DNA of 64,000 nucleotides from Streptomyces sp. NBC_00250 (GTDB lineage Bacteria > Actinomycetota > Actinomycetes > Streptomycetales > Streptomycetaceae): positions 4,837,501-4,901,500 of the forward strand of contig NZ_CP108088.1 in the NCBI RefSeq assembly GCF_036192275.1, written 5' to 3'. The position numbers and the translations under genes were made by a program. Each line of letters opens with the position of its first letter. The stretch's first letter is position 1. Below are positions 17,109-26,949 of the stretch, in pieces. The notes beneath the pieces are model-generated. The model had not been told where the DNA came from. It was given only the letters and a program-made list of their open reading frames with translations, and did no database searches.

Positions 17109-17629
17109 GCGGCCCCGCGCCTCCCGTCGTCGCGACGGCGCCGGCGGTAGGCCACCGCCACCGCGGTGAGCAGTACCGGCCAGGCCAGGAGCGGCGCGTA
17201 GCAGGCGACGAGCAGGGCCTCCTGTGCCGGAGTGCCCTGGATGCCCGGCCCCAGGTCCGCGTACGAGGCGTACACGCCCCACCCGACGATCGCGCACAGT
17301 CCCGCCGCTCCGGCCAGGGCCGCGCCGGTCGCCGCCGCCGGGTTCACCCGGCGCCCGCCGAGGAACGGCATCCAGCGGGGGAAGACCTCGCCCCAGGAGC
17401 GGACGAGCCCCAGGGTCAGGAAGGCGAGGAGCTCCGACACGACGCTGAGGGAGACGACGTACACCGACTCCCCCGGGCTCATGGCGCCGAGGTCGGCGTC
17501 CTGCGTGACCGGGAGACCGGCGACGAGCGCGAGGCGCCACAGACCGGACGGGAGGGTGACGAGGGGAACGGCGTGAGCGGCGAGGACGGCCCAACGGGGC
17601 ACGTCGGGAAGGGCTTTGGTTCTCATCAT
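17066..17629 (-). CDS. multi-pass membrane protein of unknown function
   Basis: Protein of 187 residues (two adjacent in-frame ATGs at 17629 and 17626) with four hydrophobic segments (about 12-40, 52-75, 95-122 and 138-160) and a basic, low-complexity C-terminus ([11 protein letters not shown]). The motif [24 protein letters not shown] between helices 2 and 3 is well formed and recurs in small Streptomyces membrane proteins. Divergent from the ABC exporter at 17806. No function can be assigned. Confidence 0.75.
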   Translation of the reverse strand: MMRTKALPDVPRWAVLAAHAVPLVTLPSGLWRLALVAGLPVTQDADLGAMSPGESVYVVSLSVVSELLAFLTLGLVRSWGEVFPRWMPFLGGRRVNPAAATGAALAGAAGLCAIVGWGVYASYADLGPGIQGTPAQEALLVACYAPLLAWPVLLTAVAVAYRRRRRDDGRRGAAQYGAGRPSASSWV

Positions 17630-17805
17630 GCGTCCAGCGTTCCGCCGGGGCCGGGGTCCTGACGTCGCCCCGGAGAGCGGTCCGCCTCCACCGCGAGGCG
17701 GAGACGGGATCCTCCGCCCTGGCGAGACGGCGCCGGGCGACGGAGACTGGTGGGAGCGCCCTTTTCCGCGCGCTCTTCCGCGCCCTCTCCTGGAGGATCC
17801 ACGGT

Positions 17806-18851
<1,046 letters not shown>

Positions 18852-18855
<4 letters not shown>

Positions 18856-19718
18856 GCACCGTCACCACCGGCAAGGACACGCAGACGACCGAGGCGCTCG
18901 ACTTCGTCGCCCCCAAGGCGGACGAACTCGCGGAGCTGCTCGTGGGGCAGTCCCGCCCGCCGCGCCCCAGTGCGGTCTCCGCCTCGATGACCTTCGGCTG
19001 GCGGGCCATGTTGAAGATCAAGCACGTGCCGGAGCAGCTGTTCGACGTGACGGCGTTCCCGATCATGATGGTGCTGATGTACACGTACCTCTTCGGAGGT
19101 GCCCTGGCCGGTTCGGTCTCCTCGTACATCCAGTTCCTGCTGCCCGGCATCCTCGTGATGAGCGTCGTGATGATCACGATGTACACGGGGGTCTCGGTCA
19201 ACACCGACATCGAGAAGGGCGTCTTCGACCGCTTCCGCACGCTGCCGATCTGGCGGCCGGCGCCGATGGTCGGGTATCTCCTCGGCGACGTGGTGCGCTA
19301 TCTGATCGCCTCGGCGGTGATGCTGACCGTCGGCATGATCATCGGCTACCGGCCGGACGGCGGGATCGTGGGCGTGCTGCTCGGGGTCGCGCTGCTGCTG
19401 GTGTTCTCGTTCGCGTTCTCGTGGATCTGGACCATGTTCGGTCTGCTGCTGCGCAGCGAGAAGTCCGTCATGGGCGTGTCGATGATGGTGATCTTCCCGC
19501 TGACGTTCCTGTCCAACGTGTTCGTCGACCCGAAGACGATGCCGGGCTGGCTGCAGGCCTTCGTGAACAACAGCCCGGTGACGCACCTGGCCTCGGCGGT
19601 GCGGGAGTTGATGGCCGGGAACTGGCCGGCGGCGGACATCGCGTGGTCGCTGGGGTGGTCCGTGCTGTTCGTGGTGGTCTTCGGCACGGTCACCATGCGG
19701 CTCTACAACCGCAAGTAG
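18852..19718 (+). CDS. ABC exporter permease subunit (DrrB type)
   Basis: Membrane subunit of 288 residues with an N-terminal cytoplasmic stretch, then about six transmembrane helices. ABC-2 family blocks are present: [73 protein letters not shown], and the C-terminal [31 protein letters not shown]. The last block is the classic DrrB/NodJ-type motif. Translationally coupled to the ATPase gene. Transport of lipids, antibiotics or other hydrophobic molecules is typical; the substrate is not shown. Confidence 0.94.
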
Positions 19719-19727
19719 CCACCGCTG

Positions 19728-20099
19728 TCACCGACCTCGTGGGGTGGTCTGCTGGACGGCCCAGCGGTTGCCGTCCGGGTCGGCGAAGTAGACGAAGGAA
19801 CCCCAGGGCTGGTCGTCGATCTCGGTGACCTCGATCCCGCGGGTGCTGAGTTCGCGGTGGGCCTCCTCGATGTCGGTGACGACGACCTGCATGTTGTCCA
19901 GGGAGCCCGGGGCCATCTCCGTGATCCCCTTGCCGAAGGCGATCGAGCAGGCCGAACCGGGCGGGGTCATCTGGACGAAGCGGATGTCGTCACTGACCGG
20001 GATGTCGTGGTCGGCGTGGAAGCCCACGCGCTCGTAGAAGGCCTTGGCCCGGTCGATGTCGGTGACGGGCACGCCGATCAGTTCGAGTCTGATGTCCAT
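19728..20099 (-). CDS. VOC superfamily (glyoxalase-like) protein
   Basis: Single-domain protein of 123 residues with the paired beta-alpha-beta-beta-beta pattern: LIGVPVTDIDRAKAFYERVGF in the first half, DNMQVVVTDIEEAHRELSTRGI in the second, ending FVYFADPDGNRWAVQQ, with the typical metal-ligand Glu position replaced by Gln/Ala. It probably acts as a dimer on a small electrophile or as a resistance/binding protein; the function is open. Its 3' end meets the ABC permease stop nine bases away, tail to tail. Confidence 0.87.
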   Translation of the reverse strand: MDIRLELIGVPVTDIDRAKAFYERVGFHADHDIPVSDDIRFVQMTPPGSACSIAFGKGITEMAPGSLDNMQVVVTDIEEAHRELSTRGIEVTEIDDQPWGSFVYFADPDGNRWAVQQTTPRGR

Positions 20100-20153
20100 G
20101 GGGGCATCATGCGCCGGGCGGCAGCCGGGCGCACGGCGTGCGCCGCCTCACGG

Positions 20154-20184
20154 TTGACCTTCCCCCGCGGGGAAGGCCCAGCAT
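20154..20184 (+). promoter_or_regulatory. MerR-type promoter with operator palindrome in a 19-bp spacer
   Basis: TTGACC (20154-20159) and CAGCAT (20179-20184) are separated by 19 bases, the elongated spacer typical of MerR-activated promoters. Between them lies the perfect dyad CCTTCCCC-CGC-GGGGAAGG (20158-20176), 8-bp arms around 3 bases. It is upstream of a gene with a MerR helix-turn-helix, so autoactivation is expected. Confidence 0.7.
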
Positions 20185-20190
20185 CGTCGT

Positions 20191-20209
20191 GCCGGGCGGA
20201 AAGCCCGGC
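20191..20209 (+). other. 5'-leader hairpin before the MerR-PP2C gene
   Basis: GCCGGGC (20191-20197), loop GGAAA, then GCCCGGC (20203-20209). It begins near the expected transcription start and ends just before the GGAGGAG ribosome site (20214-20220), so it could influence translation. Confidence 0.45.
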
Positions 20210-20229
20210 GCAGGGAGGAGAATCGAGCC

Positions 20230-21420
20230 GTGCGCGACGAAGAGCCCATGTCCACGTCCCTGCCCGAGGGCACGCCCGTGCCCGGGCCGATGCTGACCAT
20301 CGGGGACTTCGCCCGCGCCTCCCGGCTCTCCGCCAAGGTGCTGCGTCGCTACGACGAGCTCGGCCTGCTGCCGCCCGCCCGTGTCGACCCGTTCACCGGC
20401 TACCGCTACTACGCCGTGGAACAGCTCGAACGGGCCCGGCTGATCTCCTGGCTGCGGCGGATCGACATGCCGCTCGCCGAGGTGGGACGGGTCTGCGGGC
20501 TGTACGCGTCGGACGCGGCGGCCGCGGCCCGGGCGATCCGCGGCTACTGGGCGCGGGTCGAGTCGGAGACCGAGGCGCGGCGAGACCTGGCGGCCTCCCT
20601 GGTGGACCGGCTGAGGGGACACACCGAGATGACCGACGAGATGACCGGCGAGATGAACGTAGAGGCGACGACCGCGGCGACGGCGGGGGCGACGGCGGGG
20701 AGGACCGACGCTCCCGCCTTCGTCCTGCGGACCGCCGTGTGCCTGGACCGCGGCCTGGTCCGCGCCGCCCAGCAGGACGCGGCCCACGCGGGCCCGCACC
20801 TGCTGGCCGTCGCCGACGGGTACGGCCCCGAGGGTGAGCGGGCCGCGCTGGCCGCGGTCGGCGCGCTGGAAGCCGTACCGCCGCCGTCGCCTTCGGCGCG
20901 CGCCGGGGACGTGCTCAACGCCCTGGAGGACGCTGTCCGCACGGCCGACGGCGCGGTCTCCGGCCTGGCCGACTCGGGCACGACGCTGACCGCGGCCGTG
21001 TGGACGGGCGGCCGTCTGGCCCTCGCGCACGTGGGCGACTCGCGGGCGTACCTGCTGCGGGACGGCACGTTCGTACGCCTCACCCGCGACCACACCGTCG
21101 TCCAGGCCCTCGTCGACGCGGGCGAACTGGACCCGGCCGAGGCGGCGGACCGCCCCGACCGGGCGCTGCTCCTGAAGGCCCTGGACGGCGGGGACGTGCC
21201 GCCCGAGCCGGAGCTGGGAGTGCACGAGACGCGGCCCGGCGACCGCTATCTGCTGTGCACGGACGGGCTTTCGGCGATCGCGTCGGCCGAGGACATCCGC
21301 CGCGCGCTCGCCGCGGGCGTCGGCCCGGACGACGCGGCCGGGGCGCTGGTCGCGCTGGCGCGGGACCTGGGCGGCCCGGACAACGTGGCGTGCGTGGTGG
21401 CGGACGTGGTGCCCGCCTGA
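20230..21420 (+). CDS. MerR-type regulator fused to a PP2C-like protein phosphatase domain
   Basis: Protein of 396 residues. The GTG start follows GGAGGAG by nine bases. Residues about 21-90 are a MerR helix-turn-helix (LTIGDFARASRLSAKVLRRYDELGLLPPARVDPFTGYRYY) followed by the dimerisation helix. A short repetitive linker (about 138-165, TDEMTGEMN...TAATAGATAG) joins it to a PP2C-type Ser/Thr phosphatase domain (about 170-396). The metal-site motifs are retained: AVADGYG, SGTTLTAAVW, AHVGDSRAYLLRDG, TRDHTVVQ, LLCTDGLSAI and GGPDNVACVV. The usual MerR ligand domain is thus replaced by a probable active phosphatase, suggesting control tied to protein dephosphorylation. A matching MerR promoter lies upstream. 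Confidence 0.9.
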   Translation: MRDEEPMSTSLPEGTPVPGPMLTIGDFARASRLSAKVLRRYDELGLLPPARVDPFTGYRYYAVEQLERARLISWLRRIDMPLAEVGRVCGLYASDAAAAARAIRGYWARVESETEARRDLAASLVDRLRGHTEMTDEMTGEMNVEATTAATAGATAGRTDAPAFVLRTAVCLDRGLVRAAQQDAAHAGPHLLAVADGYGPEGERAALAAVGALEAVPPPSPSARAGDVLNALEDAVRTADGAVSGLADSGTTLTAAVWTGGRLALAHVGDSRAYLLRDGTFVRLTRDHTVVQALVDAGELDPAEAADRPDRALLLKALDGGDVPPEPELGVHETRPGDRYLLCTDGLSAIASAEDIRRALAAGVGPDDAAGALVALARDLGGPDNVACVVADVVPA

Positions 21421-21430
21421 GGACGCCCCG

Positions 21431-21859
21431 TCAGTCGTCCGTGCCCCGTACGACCACCACCGGGCACGGCGCGTGCTGGGTCACCCTGCTGGAGACGGAG
21501 CCCAGGACCGCCGCCTTGAAGCCGCTGTAGCCGCGGTCGCCGACGACCAGCAGGGACGCGCCCTCGGCCTGGTCGATCAGGGCCTGGGCCGGGCTGCCGC
21601 TGACGACCGTACGGGTCACGCCGGCGGCGACGGCCGGGTCGAGCGCCTTGGACAGGGACTCGTCCAGGGACTGCTCGGCGAGCATCTCGGGGTTGAAGTC
21701 CGGCGGTACCCCGGGCGCCGCCGCCCAGGACGCCGGGTACTCCCATCCGATGACCGCCTGGAGGGAGTCCCCGGTGAGGGCGGCCTGCCCGGCCGCCCAC
21801 TGCAGCGCTTTCAGGGACGGTTCCGAGCCGTCCACGCCCACCACGATCCTGCCGGCCAT
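21431..21859 (-). CDS. universal stress protein (UspA domain, ATP-binding type)
   Basis: Single UspA domain of 142 residues. It begins MAGRIVVGVDGSEPSLKAL and ends in LLVVGDRGYSGFKAAVLGSVSSRVTQHAPCPVVVV. The G-2X-G-9X-G(S) nucleotide-binding motif is complete, so this is the ATP-binding class. It is a cytoplasmic stress-response protein of unknown specific role. It is convergent with the MerR-PP2C gene, with ten bases between stops. Upstream lies the flavin reductase on the same strand. Confidence 0.93.
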   Translation of the reverse strand: MAGRIVVGVDGSEPSLKALQWAAGQAALTGDSLQAVIGWEYPASWAAAPGVPPDFNPEMLAEQSLDESLSKALDPAVAAGVTRTVVSGSPAQALIDQAEGASLLVVGDRGYSGFKAAVLGSVSSRVTQHAPCPVVVVRGTDD

Positions 21860-21911
21860 CGCCGACCTCCGTTCGTTGTCGGGAACCCTCCCCCACAACG
21901 TAACAAAAGGA

Positions 21912-22550
21912 TCAATCCAGGCGCAGATCGGCCAACTGCTTCTCGAACGGGACGACCTCGTCGTCGTCGAGCCGCCGGGACGGCCGGGCCGCGACCGTGT
22001 CGGCGAACTCGTTGCCCGCCCGGGTGATCCGGGAGGGCAGCCCCTCCCCCCATCCCGTCGGGGAGGCCTCGTCACCGCCGGAACCCCAGTCCTCCGACGC
22101 CGCGTAGACGGCGGTCGGGACGACGAGGGCCCGCAGGTAGGCGAAGAGCGGCCGCAGTGCGTGGTCCAGGACGAGCGAGTGCCGGGCGGTGCCGCCGGTC
22201 GCCCCGATGAGGACCGGGGTGCCGGTCAGCGCGGCCGGGTCGATCAGGTCGAAGAACGACTTGAACAGACCGCTGTACGAGGCGGTGAAGACCGGGGTCA
22301 CCGCGATGACCCCGTCCGCGCCGGTCACCGCGTCGATCGCCTCCTGGAGCTGCCCGGAGGGGAAGCCGGTCACGAAGTTCTTCGCGATGTCGACGGCCAG
22401 GTCGCGCAGTTCGACGACCTGGACGTCGACGGCGTACTCCTGCTCGGCCAGCCGGTACCGGGCGGCCTGCACGAGCCGGTCGGTGAGCAGCCGGGTGGAG
22501 GAGGGGGAGCTGAGGCCGGCGGAGACCGCGACCAGCTTCAGGGTCTGCAT
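21912..22550 (-). CDS. NAD(P)H-dependent FMN reductase (CE1759 type)
   Basis: Flavodoxin-fold reductase of 212 residues: LVAVSAGLSSPSSTRLLTDRLVQAA (phosphate-binding loop), VTPVFTASYSGLFKSFFDLIDPAAL and PVLIGATGGTARHSLVLDHALRPLFAYLRA. The pairing with the luciferase-like enzyme three bases upstream identifies it as the reductase member of the CE1758/CE1759 duo. It should supply reduced FMN to that monooxygenase. The pair is one operon. The end product is unknown. Confidence 0.9.
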   Translation of the reverse strand: MQTLKLVAVSAGLSSPSSTRLLTDRLVQAARYRLAEQEYAVDVQVVELRDLAVDIAKNFVTGFPSGQLQEAIDAVTGADGVIAVTPVFTASYSGLFKSFFDLIDPAALTGTPVLIGATGGTARHSLVLDHALRPLFAYLRALVVPTAVYAASEDWGSGGDEASPTGWGEGLPSRITRAGNEFADTVAARPSRRLDDDEVVPFEKQLADLRLD

Positions 22551-22553
22551 GGC

Positions 22554-23639
22554 TTACGACTCCTTCGTGTGCGCGGCGATGACGGCGGGGTGGAGCGGCG
22601 CGGCGGCGGGGACGCCGGCCGGGCGCAGGTTCTCGAACTCCTTGCGCAGCACCGGGACGACCTCCTCGCCGAGGATGTCGAGCTGCTCCAGGACCGTCTT
22701 GAGGGGCAGTCCCGCGTGGTCGACCAGGAACAGCTGGCGCTGGTAGTCGCCCACGTAGTCGCGGAAGGAGAGGGTGCGCTCGATGACCTCCTGCGGTGAG
22801 CCGACGGTCAGCGGGGTCTCGCGGGAGAACTCCTCCAGGGAGGGGCCGTGGCCGTAGACCGGCGCGTTGTCGAAGTACGGGCGGAAGTCCCGTACCGCGT
22901 CCTGCGAGTTCTTCCGCATGAAGACCTGGCCGCCGAGGCCGACGATCGCCTGCTCGGGGGTGCCGTGGCCGTAGTGGGCGTACCGCTGGCGGTAGAGGCG
23001 GACCATCTTCTCGGTGTGCTGCTTGGGCCAGAAGATGTGGTTCGCGAAGAAGCCGTCACCGTAGTAGGCCGCCTGCTCGGCTATCTCCGCGGAGCGGATG
23101 GAGCCGTGCCAGACGAACGGCGGGACGCCGTCGAGCGGGCGCGGGGTGGAGGTGAAGCCCTGGAGGGCGCTGCGGAACTTGCCCTCCCAGTCGACCACGT
23201 CCTCCCTCCACAGCTTGTGGAGGAGCGCGTAGTGCTCGATGGCGAGCGGGATGCCCTGCCGGATGTCCTGGCCGAACCACGGGTAGACGGGGCCGGTGTT
23301 GCCGCGGCCCATCATCAGGTCCACGCGGCCGTCGGCGAGGTGCTGGAGGGTCGCGTAGTCCTCGGCGATCTTCACCGGGTCGTTGGTGGTGATCAGCGTG
23401 GTGGACGTGGAGAGGATCAGGTTCTCCGTGCGGGCGGCGATGTGCCCGAGGAGGGTGGTGGGGGAGGAGGGCACGAACGGCGGGTTGTGGTGTTCACCGG
23501 TCGCGAAGACGTCCAGCCCGACTTCCTCGGCCTTGAGCGCGATGGCGACGGTGTTCTTGATCCGCTCGTGCTCGGTCGGGGTACGGCCGGTGGTGGGGTC
23601 GGTCGTCACGTCGCCGACGGTGAAGATCCCGAACTGCAT
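22554..23639 (-). CDS. LLM class flavin-dependent oxidoreductase (CE1758 type)
   Basis: Bacterial-luciferase-fold monooxygenase of 361 residues: MQFGIFTVGDVTTDPTTGRTPTEHERIKNTVAIALKAEEVGLDVFATGEHHNPPF, STSTTLITTNDPVKIAEDYATLQHLADGRVDLMMGRGNTGPVYPWFG and the conserved SPTTLLGHIAA block. The ATG at 23639 is chosen over the GTG at 23648 because the GAGAGG ribosome site touches the latter. With the reductase downstream it forms a two-component FMNH2-dependent monooxygenase. Substrate unknown. Confidence 0.91.
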   Translation of the reverse strand: MQFGIFTVGDVTTDPTTGRTPTEHERIKNTVAIALKAEEVGLDVFATGEHHNPPFVPSSPTTLLGHIAARTENLILSTSTTLITTNDPVKIAEDYATLQHLADGRVDLMMGRGNTGPVYPWFGQDIRQGIPLAIEHYALLHKLWREDVVDWEGKFRSALQGFTSTPRPLDGVPPFVWHGSIRSAEIAEQAAYYGDGFFANHIFWPKQHTEKMVRLYRQRYAHYGHGTPEQAIVGLGGQVFMRKNSQDAVRDFRPYFDNAPVYGHGPSLEEFSRETPLTVGSPQEVIERTLSFRDYVGDYQRQLFLVDHAGLPLKTVLEQLDILGEEVVPVLRKEFENLRPAGVPAAAPLHPAVIAAHTKES

Positions 23640-23792
23640 CGTGCTCACCTCTCGCGTTCCTGGTGCCTCGCGGCTAGTGGTTGAAGCTTAAACTATCCCG
23701 CTCAACGGTGCCACCCCTCCGCCTATTCCGGTGCCACCCCTCCGCCTCCTCCGGCCCGTACCGAGCCCGCCCCGGCCCGTACCCTGGAGCGC

Positions 23793-23921
23793 ATGACCGA
23801 TCTGGAGCGCTGGAAAGAGCGCGGAGTGATGCTCCGTGTCTTCATCTACGTCTTCGCCACGCACGCGTTCGCCGGCTTCGTCTGGATCCTCTTCTACGTG
23901 GGACAGCACGCCCAGAAGTAG
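23793..23921 (+). CDS. small single-span membrane protein (DUF6126-like)
   Basis: Protein of 42 residues, MTDLERWKERGVMLRVFIYV followed by FATHAFAGFVWILFYVGQHAQK. A charged amphipathic start leads to one transmembrane helix (about 14-36) and a short basic end. The arrangement matches small Streptomyces proteins classed as DUF6126, although I recall this only from pattern. It is a free-standing gene between the LLM start and cobL; codon use is typical of the neighbourhood. Confidence 0.65.
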   Translation: MTDLERWKERGVMLRVFIYVFATHAFAGFVWILFYVGQHAQK

Positions 23922-24004
23922 CGGCCCGCCCGACGGGGGCGAGGCCGCCCGAGTGGGACCCGCCACGTACCGCCGGAAAACGGCCCTCACGTAAAGTCAC
24001 GCAG

Positions 24005-25228
24005 GTGAACGGTGCGATAGCGGTCGTCGGAATCGGCGCGGACGGCTGGGACGGGCTCCCCGAGGGTTCCCGCCGCGTCCTGCGCGACGCCGAGGTCCTG
24101 ATCGGCGCCCCCCGTCAGCTCGACCTGCTGCCCCGCGACGACTGCCCCGGCGAGCGGATCAGCTGGCCCTCTCCGCTCCGCCCCGCCGTCCCCGGCCTGC
24201 TCGCCGCCCACCAGGGCAGGACCATCGCGGTCCTCGCCAGCGGCGACCCGTCCTTCTACGGCATCGGCCGCACCCTCGCCGAGACCGTCGGCGCCGACCG
24301 CCTCCGGATCCACCCCCACCCCTCCTCCGTCTCGTACGCCTCCGCCCGCCTCGGCTGGCCCCTGGAGGCCGTCGAGACCGTCTCGCTCGTCGCCCGGCCG
24401 CTCGCCGCGCTGTCCGCCGCACTCCACCCGGGGCGCAGGCTCCTCGTCCTCGGCGAAGGCCCCGAGACCCCCGCCCGGGTCGCGGCCCTGCTCCGGGAGA
24501 CCGGCTGGGGCGGCACCCGCGTCCGGGTCCTCGAACAGCTCGGCGGACCCCGTGAGCGGCTCCTCGACGCGACCGCCGCCGACTGGCCCTACGAGCGGAC
24601 CGACGCGCTCCATGTCCTCGCGCTCGACTGCGTACGGGACCCGGACACGCTCCGGCTCGGCGCCGTGCCCGGACTGCCGGACGAGGCGTACGAACACGAC
24701 GGGCAGCTCACCAAGCGGTACGTACGGGCCGCCACGCTCGCCGCCCTCGCGCCCGCGCCCGGCGAACTCCTCTGGGACATCGGCGGCGGCTCCGGCTCCA
24801 TCGGCATCGAATGGATGCGGACGCACCGCTCCTGCCGGGCGCTCGCGGTCGAGAAGTCACCGGAACGCGCGGCGCGGATCGAGCGGAACGCCGACGCCCT
24901 CGGCGTCCCCGGCCTGCGGGTGGTCACGGGCCCGGCGCCCGCCGCCCTCACCGGCCTGGACGCCCCCGACGCGATCTTCATCGGCGGCGGCCTCACCGCA
25001 CCCGGCCTCCTCGACGCCTGCTGGGACGCACTCCCGGCCGGCGGCCGGCTCGTCGCCAACACCGTGACGCTGGAATCCGAGGCGCTGCTCGCCGACCGCT
25101 ACCGCCGCCACGGCGGCGAACTGATCCGGCTCGCCGTCGCCGCCGCGGTCCCCGTCGGCGGCTTCACCGGCTGGCGCCAGGCGATGCCGGTCACCCAGTG
25201 GTCCGTCACCAAGGAAGAGGAAGCATGA
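24005..25228 (+). CDS. cobL: precorrin-6Y C5,15-methyltransferase (decarboxylating)
   Basis: Bifunctional corrin enzyme of 407 residues. The N-terminal CbiE domain (about 1-200) shows [41 protein letters not shown] and [19 protein letters not shown]. The C-terminal CbiT domain (about 215-400) has a class I SAM-binding motif [17 protein letters not shown] and the FIGGGLT box. It methylates C5 and C15 and decarboxylates the C12 acetate side chain. The GTG at 24005 is the only sensible start. The stop overlaps the start of cobM (ATGA). Confidence 0.95.
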   Translation: MNGAIAVVGIGADGWDGLPEGSRRVLRDAEVLIGAPRQLDLLPRDDCPGERISWPSPLRPAVPGLLAAHQGRTIAVLASGDPSFYGIGRTLAETVGADRLRIHPHPSSVSYASARLGWPLEAVETVSLVARPLAALSAALHPGRRLLVLGEGPETPARVAALLRETGWGGTRVRVLEQLGGPRERLLDATAADWPYERTDALHVLALDCVRDPDTLRLGAVPGLPDEAYEHDGQLTKRYVRAATLAALAPAPGELLWDIGGGSGSIGIEWMRTHRSCRALAVEKSPERAARIERNADALGVPGLRVVTGPAPAALTGLDAPDAIFIGGGLTAPGLLDACWDALPAGGRLVANTVTLESEALLADRYRRHGGELIRLAVAAAVPVGGFTGWRQAMPVTQWSVTKEEEA

Positions 25229-25974
25229 CCGTCTACTTCATCGGCGCGGGCCCCGGCGCGGCCGACCTGATCACCGTGCGCGGCGCGCGGACGCTCGCGA
25301 AGTGCGGGGTCTGCCTGTACGCCGGCTCCCTCGTCCCCACCGAGCTGCTCGCCGAGTGCCCGCCGGACGCGAAGCTCGTCGACACGGCGCGGATGGACCT
25401 GGACCAGATCGTCGCCGAGATCGCCGCCGCCCACGAGGCCGGACAGGACGTGGCCCGGCTGCACTCGGGCGACCCGTCGGTGTTCAGCGCGATGGCCGAG
25501 CAGATGCGACGCCTGGACGCCGCAGGCATCCCGTACGAGGTCGTCCCCGGCGTCCCGGCCTTCGCCGCGGCCGCTGCCGCGCTGAAGCGCGAGCTGACCG
25601 TCCCGACGGTCGGCCAGACCGTCATCCTCACCCGCATCGCGCAGCAGGCCACGCCCATGCCGGAGGGCGAGGACCTGGCGACCCTGGGCCGCAGCGGCGC
25701 ACTGCTCGTCCTCCACCTGGCCGCCCGTTACGTGGACCGGGTCGTCGGCGAACTCGTCCCCCACTACGGCGCGGACTGCCCGGCCGCGGTCGTCGCCATG
25801 GCCAGCCGCCCCGACGAGATCGTGCTGCGGGGCACCCTGGAGGACATCGCGGCCCAGCTGAAGGAGGCCGGCATCACGAAGACGGCCGTCATCCTGGTCG
25901 GCCGCACGCTCGCGGCCTCGGAGTTCCGCGACAGCCACCTGTACGACCCGGCGCGCGACCGGCACGTCTGCTGA
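25225..25974 (+). CDS. cobM: precorrin-4 C11-methyltransferase
   Basis: Tetrapyrrole methylase of 249 residues: [77 protein letters not shown] and [21 protein letters not shown]. These are the complete signatures of CobM/CbiF, which adds the C11 methyl group. Coupled to cobL by a 4-base overlap; a long perfect hairpin follows the stop, marking the end of the two-gene unit. Confidence 0.96.
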   Translation: MTVYFIGAGPGAADLITVRGARTLAKCGVCLYAGSLVPTELLAECPPDAKLVDTARMDLDQIVAEIAAAHEAGQDVARLHSGDPSVFSAMAEQMRRLDAAGIPYEVVPGVPAFAAAAAALKRELTVPTVGQTVILTRIAQQATPMPEGEDLATLGRSGALLVLHLAARYVDRVVGELVPHYGADCPAAVVAMASRPDEIVLRGTLEDIAAQLKEAGITKTAVILVGRTLAASEFRDSHLYDPARDRHVC

Positions 25975-25988
25975 TCTCCGTCGGCGCA

Positions 25989-26032
25989 CGCGCCGGGGCC
26001 CCGGGGAGTCCGATCCCCGGGGCCCCGGCGCG
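25989..26032 (+). terminator. perfect 19-bp hairpin after cobM
   Basis: The 19-base arm at 25989-26007 and its exact reverse complement at 26014-26032 enclose a 6-base loop (GTCCGA). The arms contain GGGGCCCCGGGG blocks. No U-tract follows, as is common for Streptomyces terminators. It also serves as a barrier toward the minus-strand small gene at 26081. Confidence 0.8.
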
Positions 26033-26080
26033 TGGACGTCGGCTGTTCCGACGTCGGGCGCCGTACGCCGGCGCCGTACG

Positions 26081-26155
26081 TCAGGCGTTGGGACGCTTGC
26101 CGTGATTGGCGTTCTTCTTCTTGCGGGCGCGCCTCTTGTTGCCTCGCTTGGCCAT
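26081..26155 (-). CDS. 24-residue very basic peptide
   Basis: A 25-codon frame on the minus strand encodes MAKRGNKRRARKKKNANHGK then RPNA. Eleven of 24 residues are Lys or Arg, with no acidic residue. The ATG follows a GAGAGGGAG ribosome site (26161-26169). Its composition and its isolation behind a terminator are like conserved short Streptomyces proteins, possibly RNA- or ribosome-binding. Not long enough for domain assignment. Confidence 0.7.
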   Translation of the reverse strand: MAKRGNKRRARKKKNANHGKRPNA

Positions 26156-26217
26156 GGGGCTCCCTCTCGCTCGGGGGGTATGTGCTGGTAAGCCTAGGTT
26201 CGTGACCTGGGGGCCGC

Positions 26218-26931
26218 ATGTCGGCCGTCAGCGGCGTGCGGTCTCATGGAGGGGTGACTGTCTACGACGTGGCCCGGGCGCTGCCGGGTATCGAGGAACT
26301 GCGCGACCACAGCCGGGGGCTCGCGATGGTGGAGGCCGTGCTCTGCCCGGAGTGGGAGAGCCGGTACTACTCCTTCGACGCCCACTGGTCGGAGCGCGAA
26401 CAGCTGGCGTCGATGAAGGACGGTTCGGGCGGCGAGTACACGATCGTCCTCTCCTCCGCGGGGGCGTTCGCGCGGGCCTTCGACCACGAGTCGCAGATGA
26501 GCCCCTTCGGGCCGCTCGCGGACGGGCAGACCTGGCCGGGGGTGCTCGACGGGGTCCCGGAGGCCTTCCGGGAGTACCTGACGGAGCCCGCGTTCACCGA
26601 CGAGGACGGGGTCCACGTGACCACCGCCTGCCTGTGGCGCGAGACCACGGACACGGCCTGGCACACGGGCCCGGTGAAGTTCACGGACCTGGAGGACCGC
26701 GAGGACCCGGACGGCTCCGGGCGTCTCCTCCACCTGCTGACGAACCGCACGGCGGAGGCGTACGTGGAGTTCGCCGAGGACTACTACGAGCGGCCGATCG
26801 ACATCGAGGCCGTACGCCACGTGCTCGCGCTGCGTCCGCTGACGGCGGAGATCGTCGCCGCCCTCAACCCGGAGGCGACGCTCGCGGACCTCGCCGAGGA
26901 CGTGCGGGAGATCGGCTACCCGACGGCCTGA
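26218..26931 (+). CDS. conserved hypothetical protein
   Basis: Acidic, soluble protein of up to 237 residues. A GTG at 26254 (VTVYDVARALPG) is an alternative start 12 codons in; neither has ideal ribosome-site spacing. No signal peptide, membrane helix or catalytic motif is visible. Trp/Tyr-rich stretches such as VEAVLCPEWESRYYSFDAHW and EFAEDYYERPIDIEAV suggest a globular fold. It sits inside the cobalamin cluster, convergent with cbiD, but nothing ties it to the pathway. Confidence 0.7.
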   Translation: MSAVSGVRSHGGVTVYDVARALPGIEELRDHSRGLAMVEAVLCPEWESRYYSFDAHWSEREQLASMKDGSGGEYTIVLSSAGAFARAFDHESQMSPFGPLADGQTWPGVLDGVPEAFREYLTEPAFTDEDGVHVTTACLWRETTDTAWHTGPVKFTDLEDREDPDGSGRLLHLLTNRTAEAYVEFAEDYYERPIDIEAVRHVLALRPLTAEIVAALNPEATLADLAEDVREIGYPTA

Positions 26932-26949
26932 CCCCCGGCTTCTCCAGCC

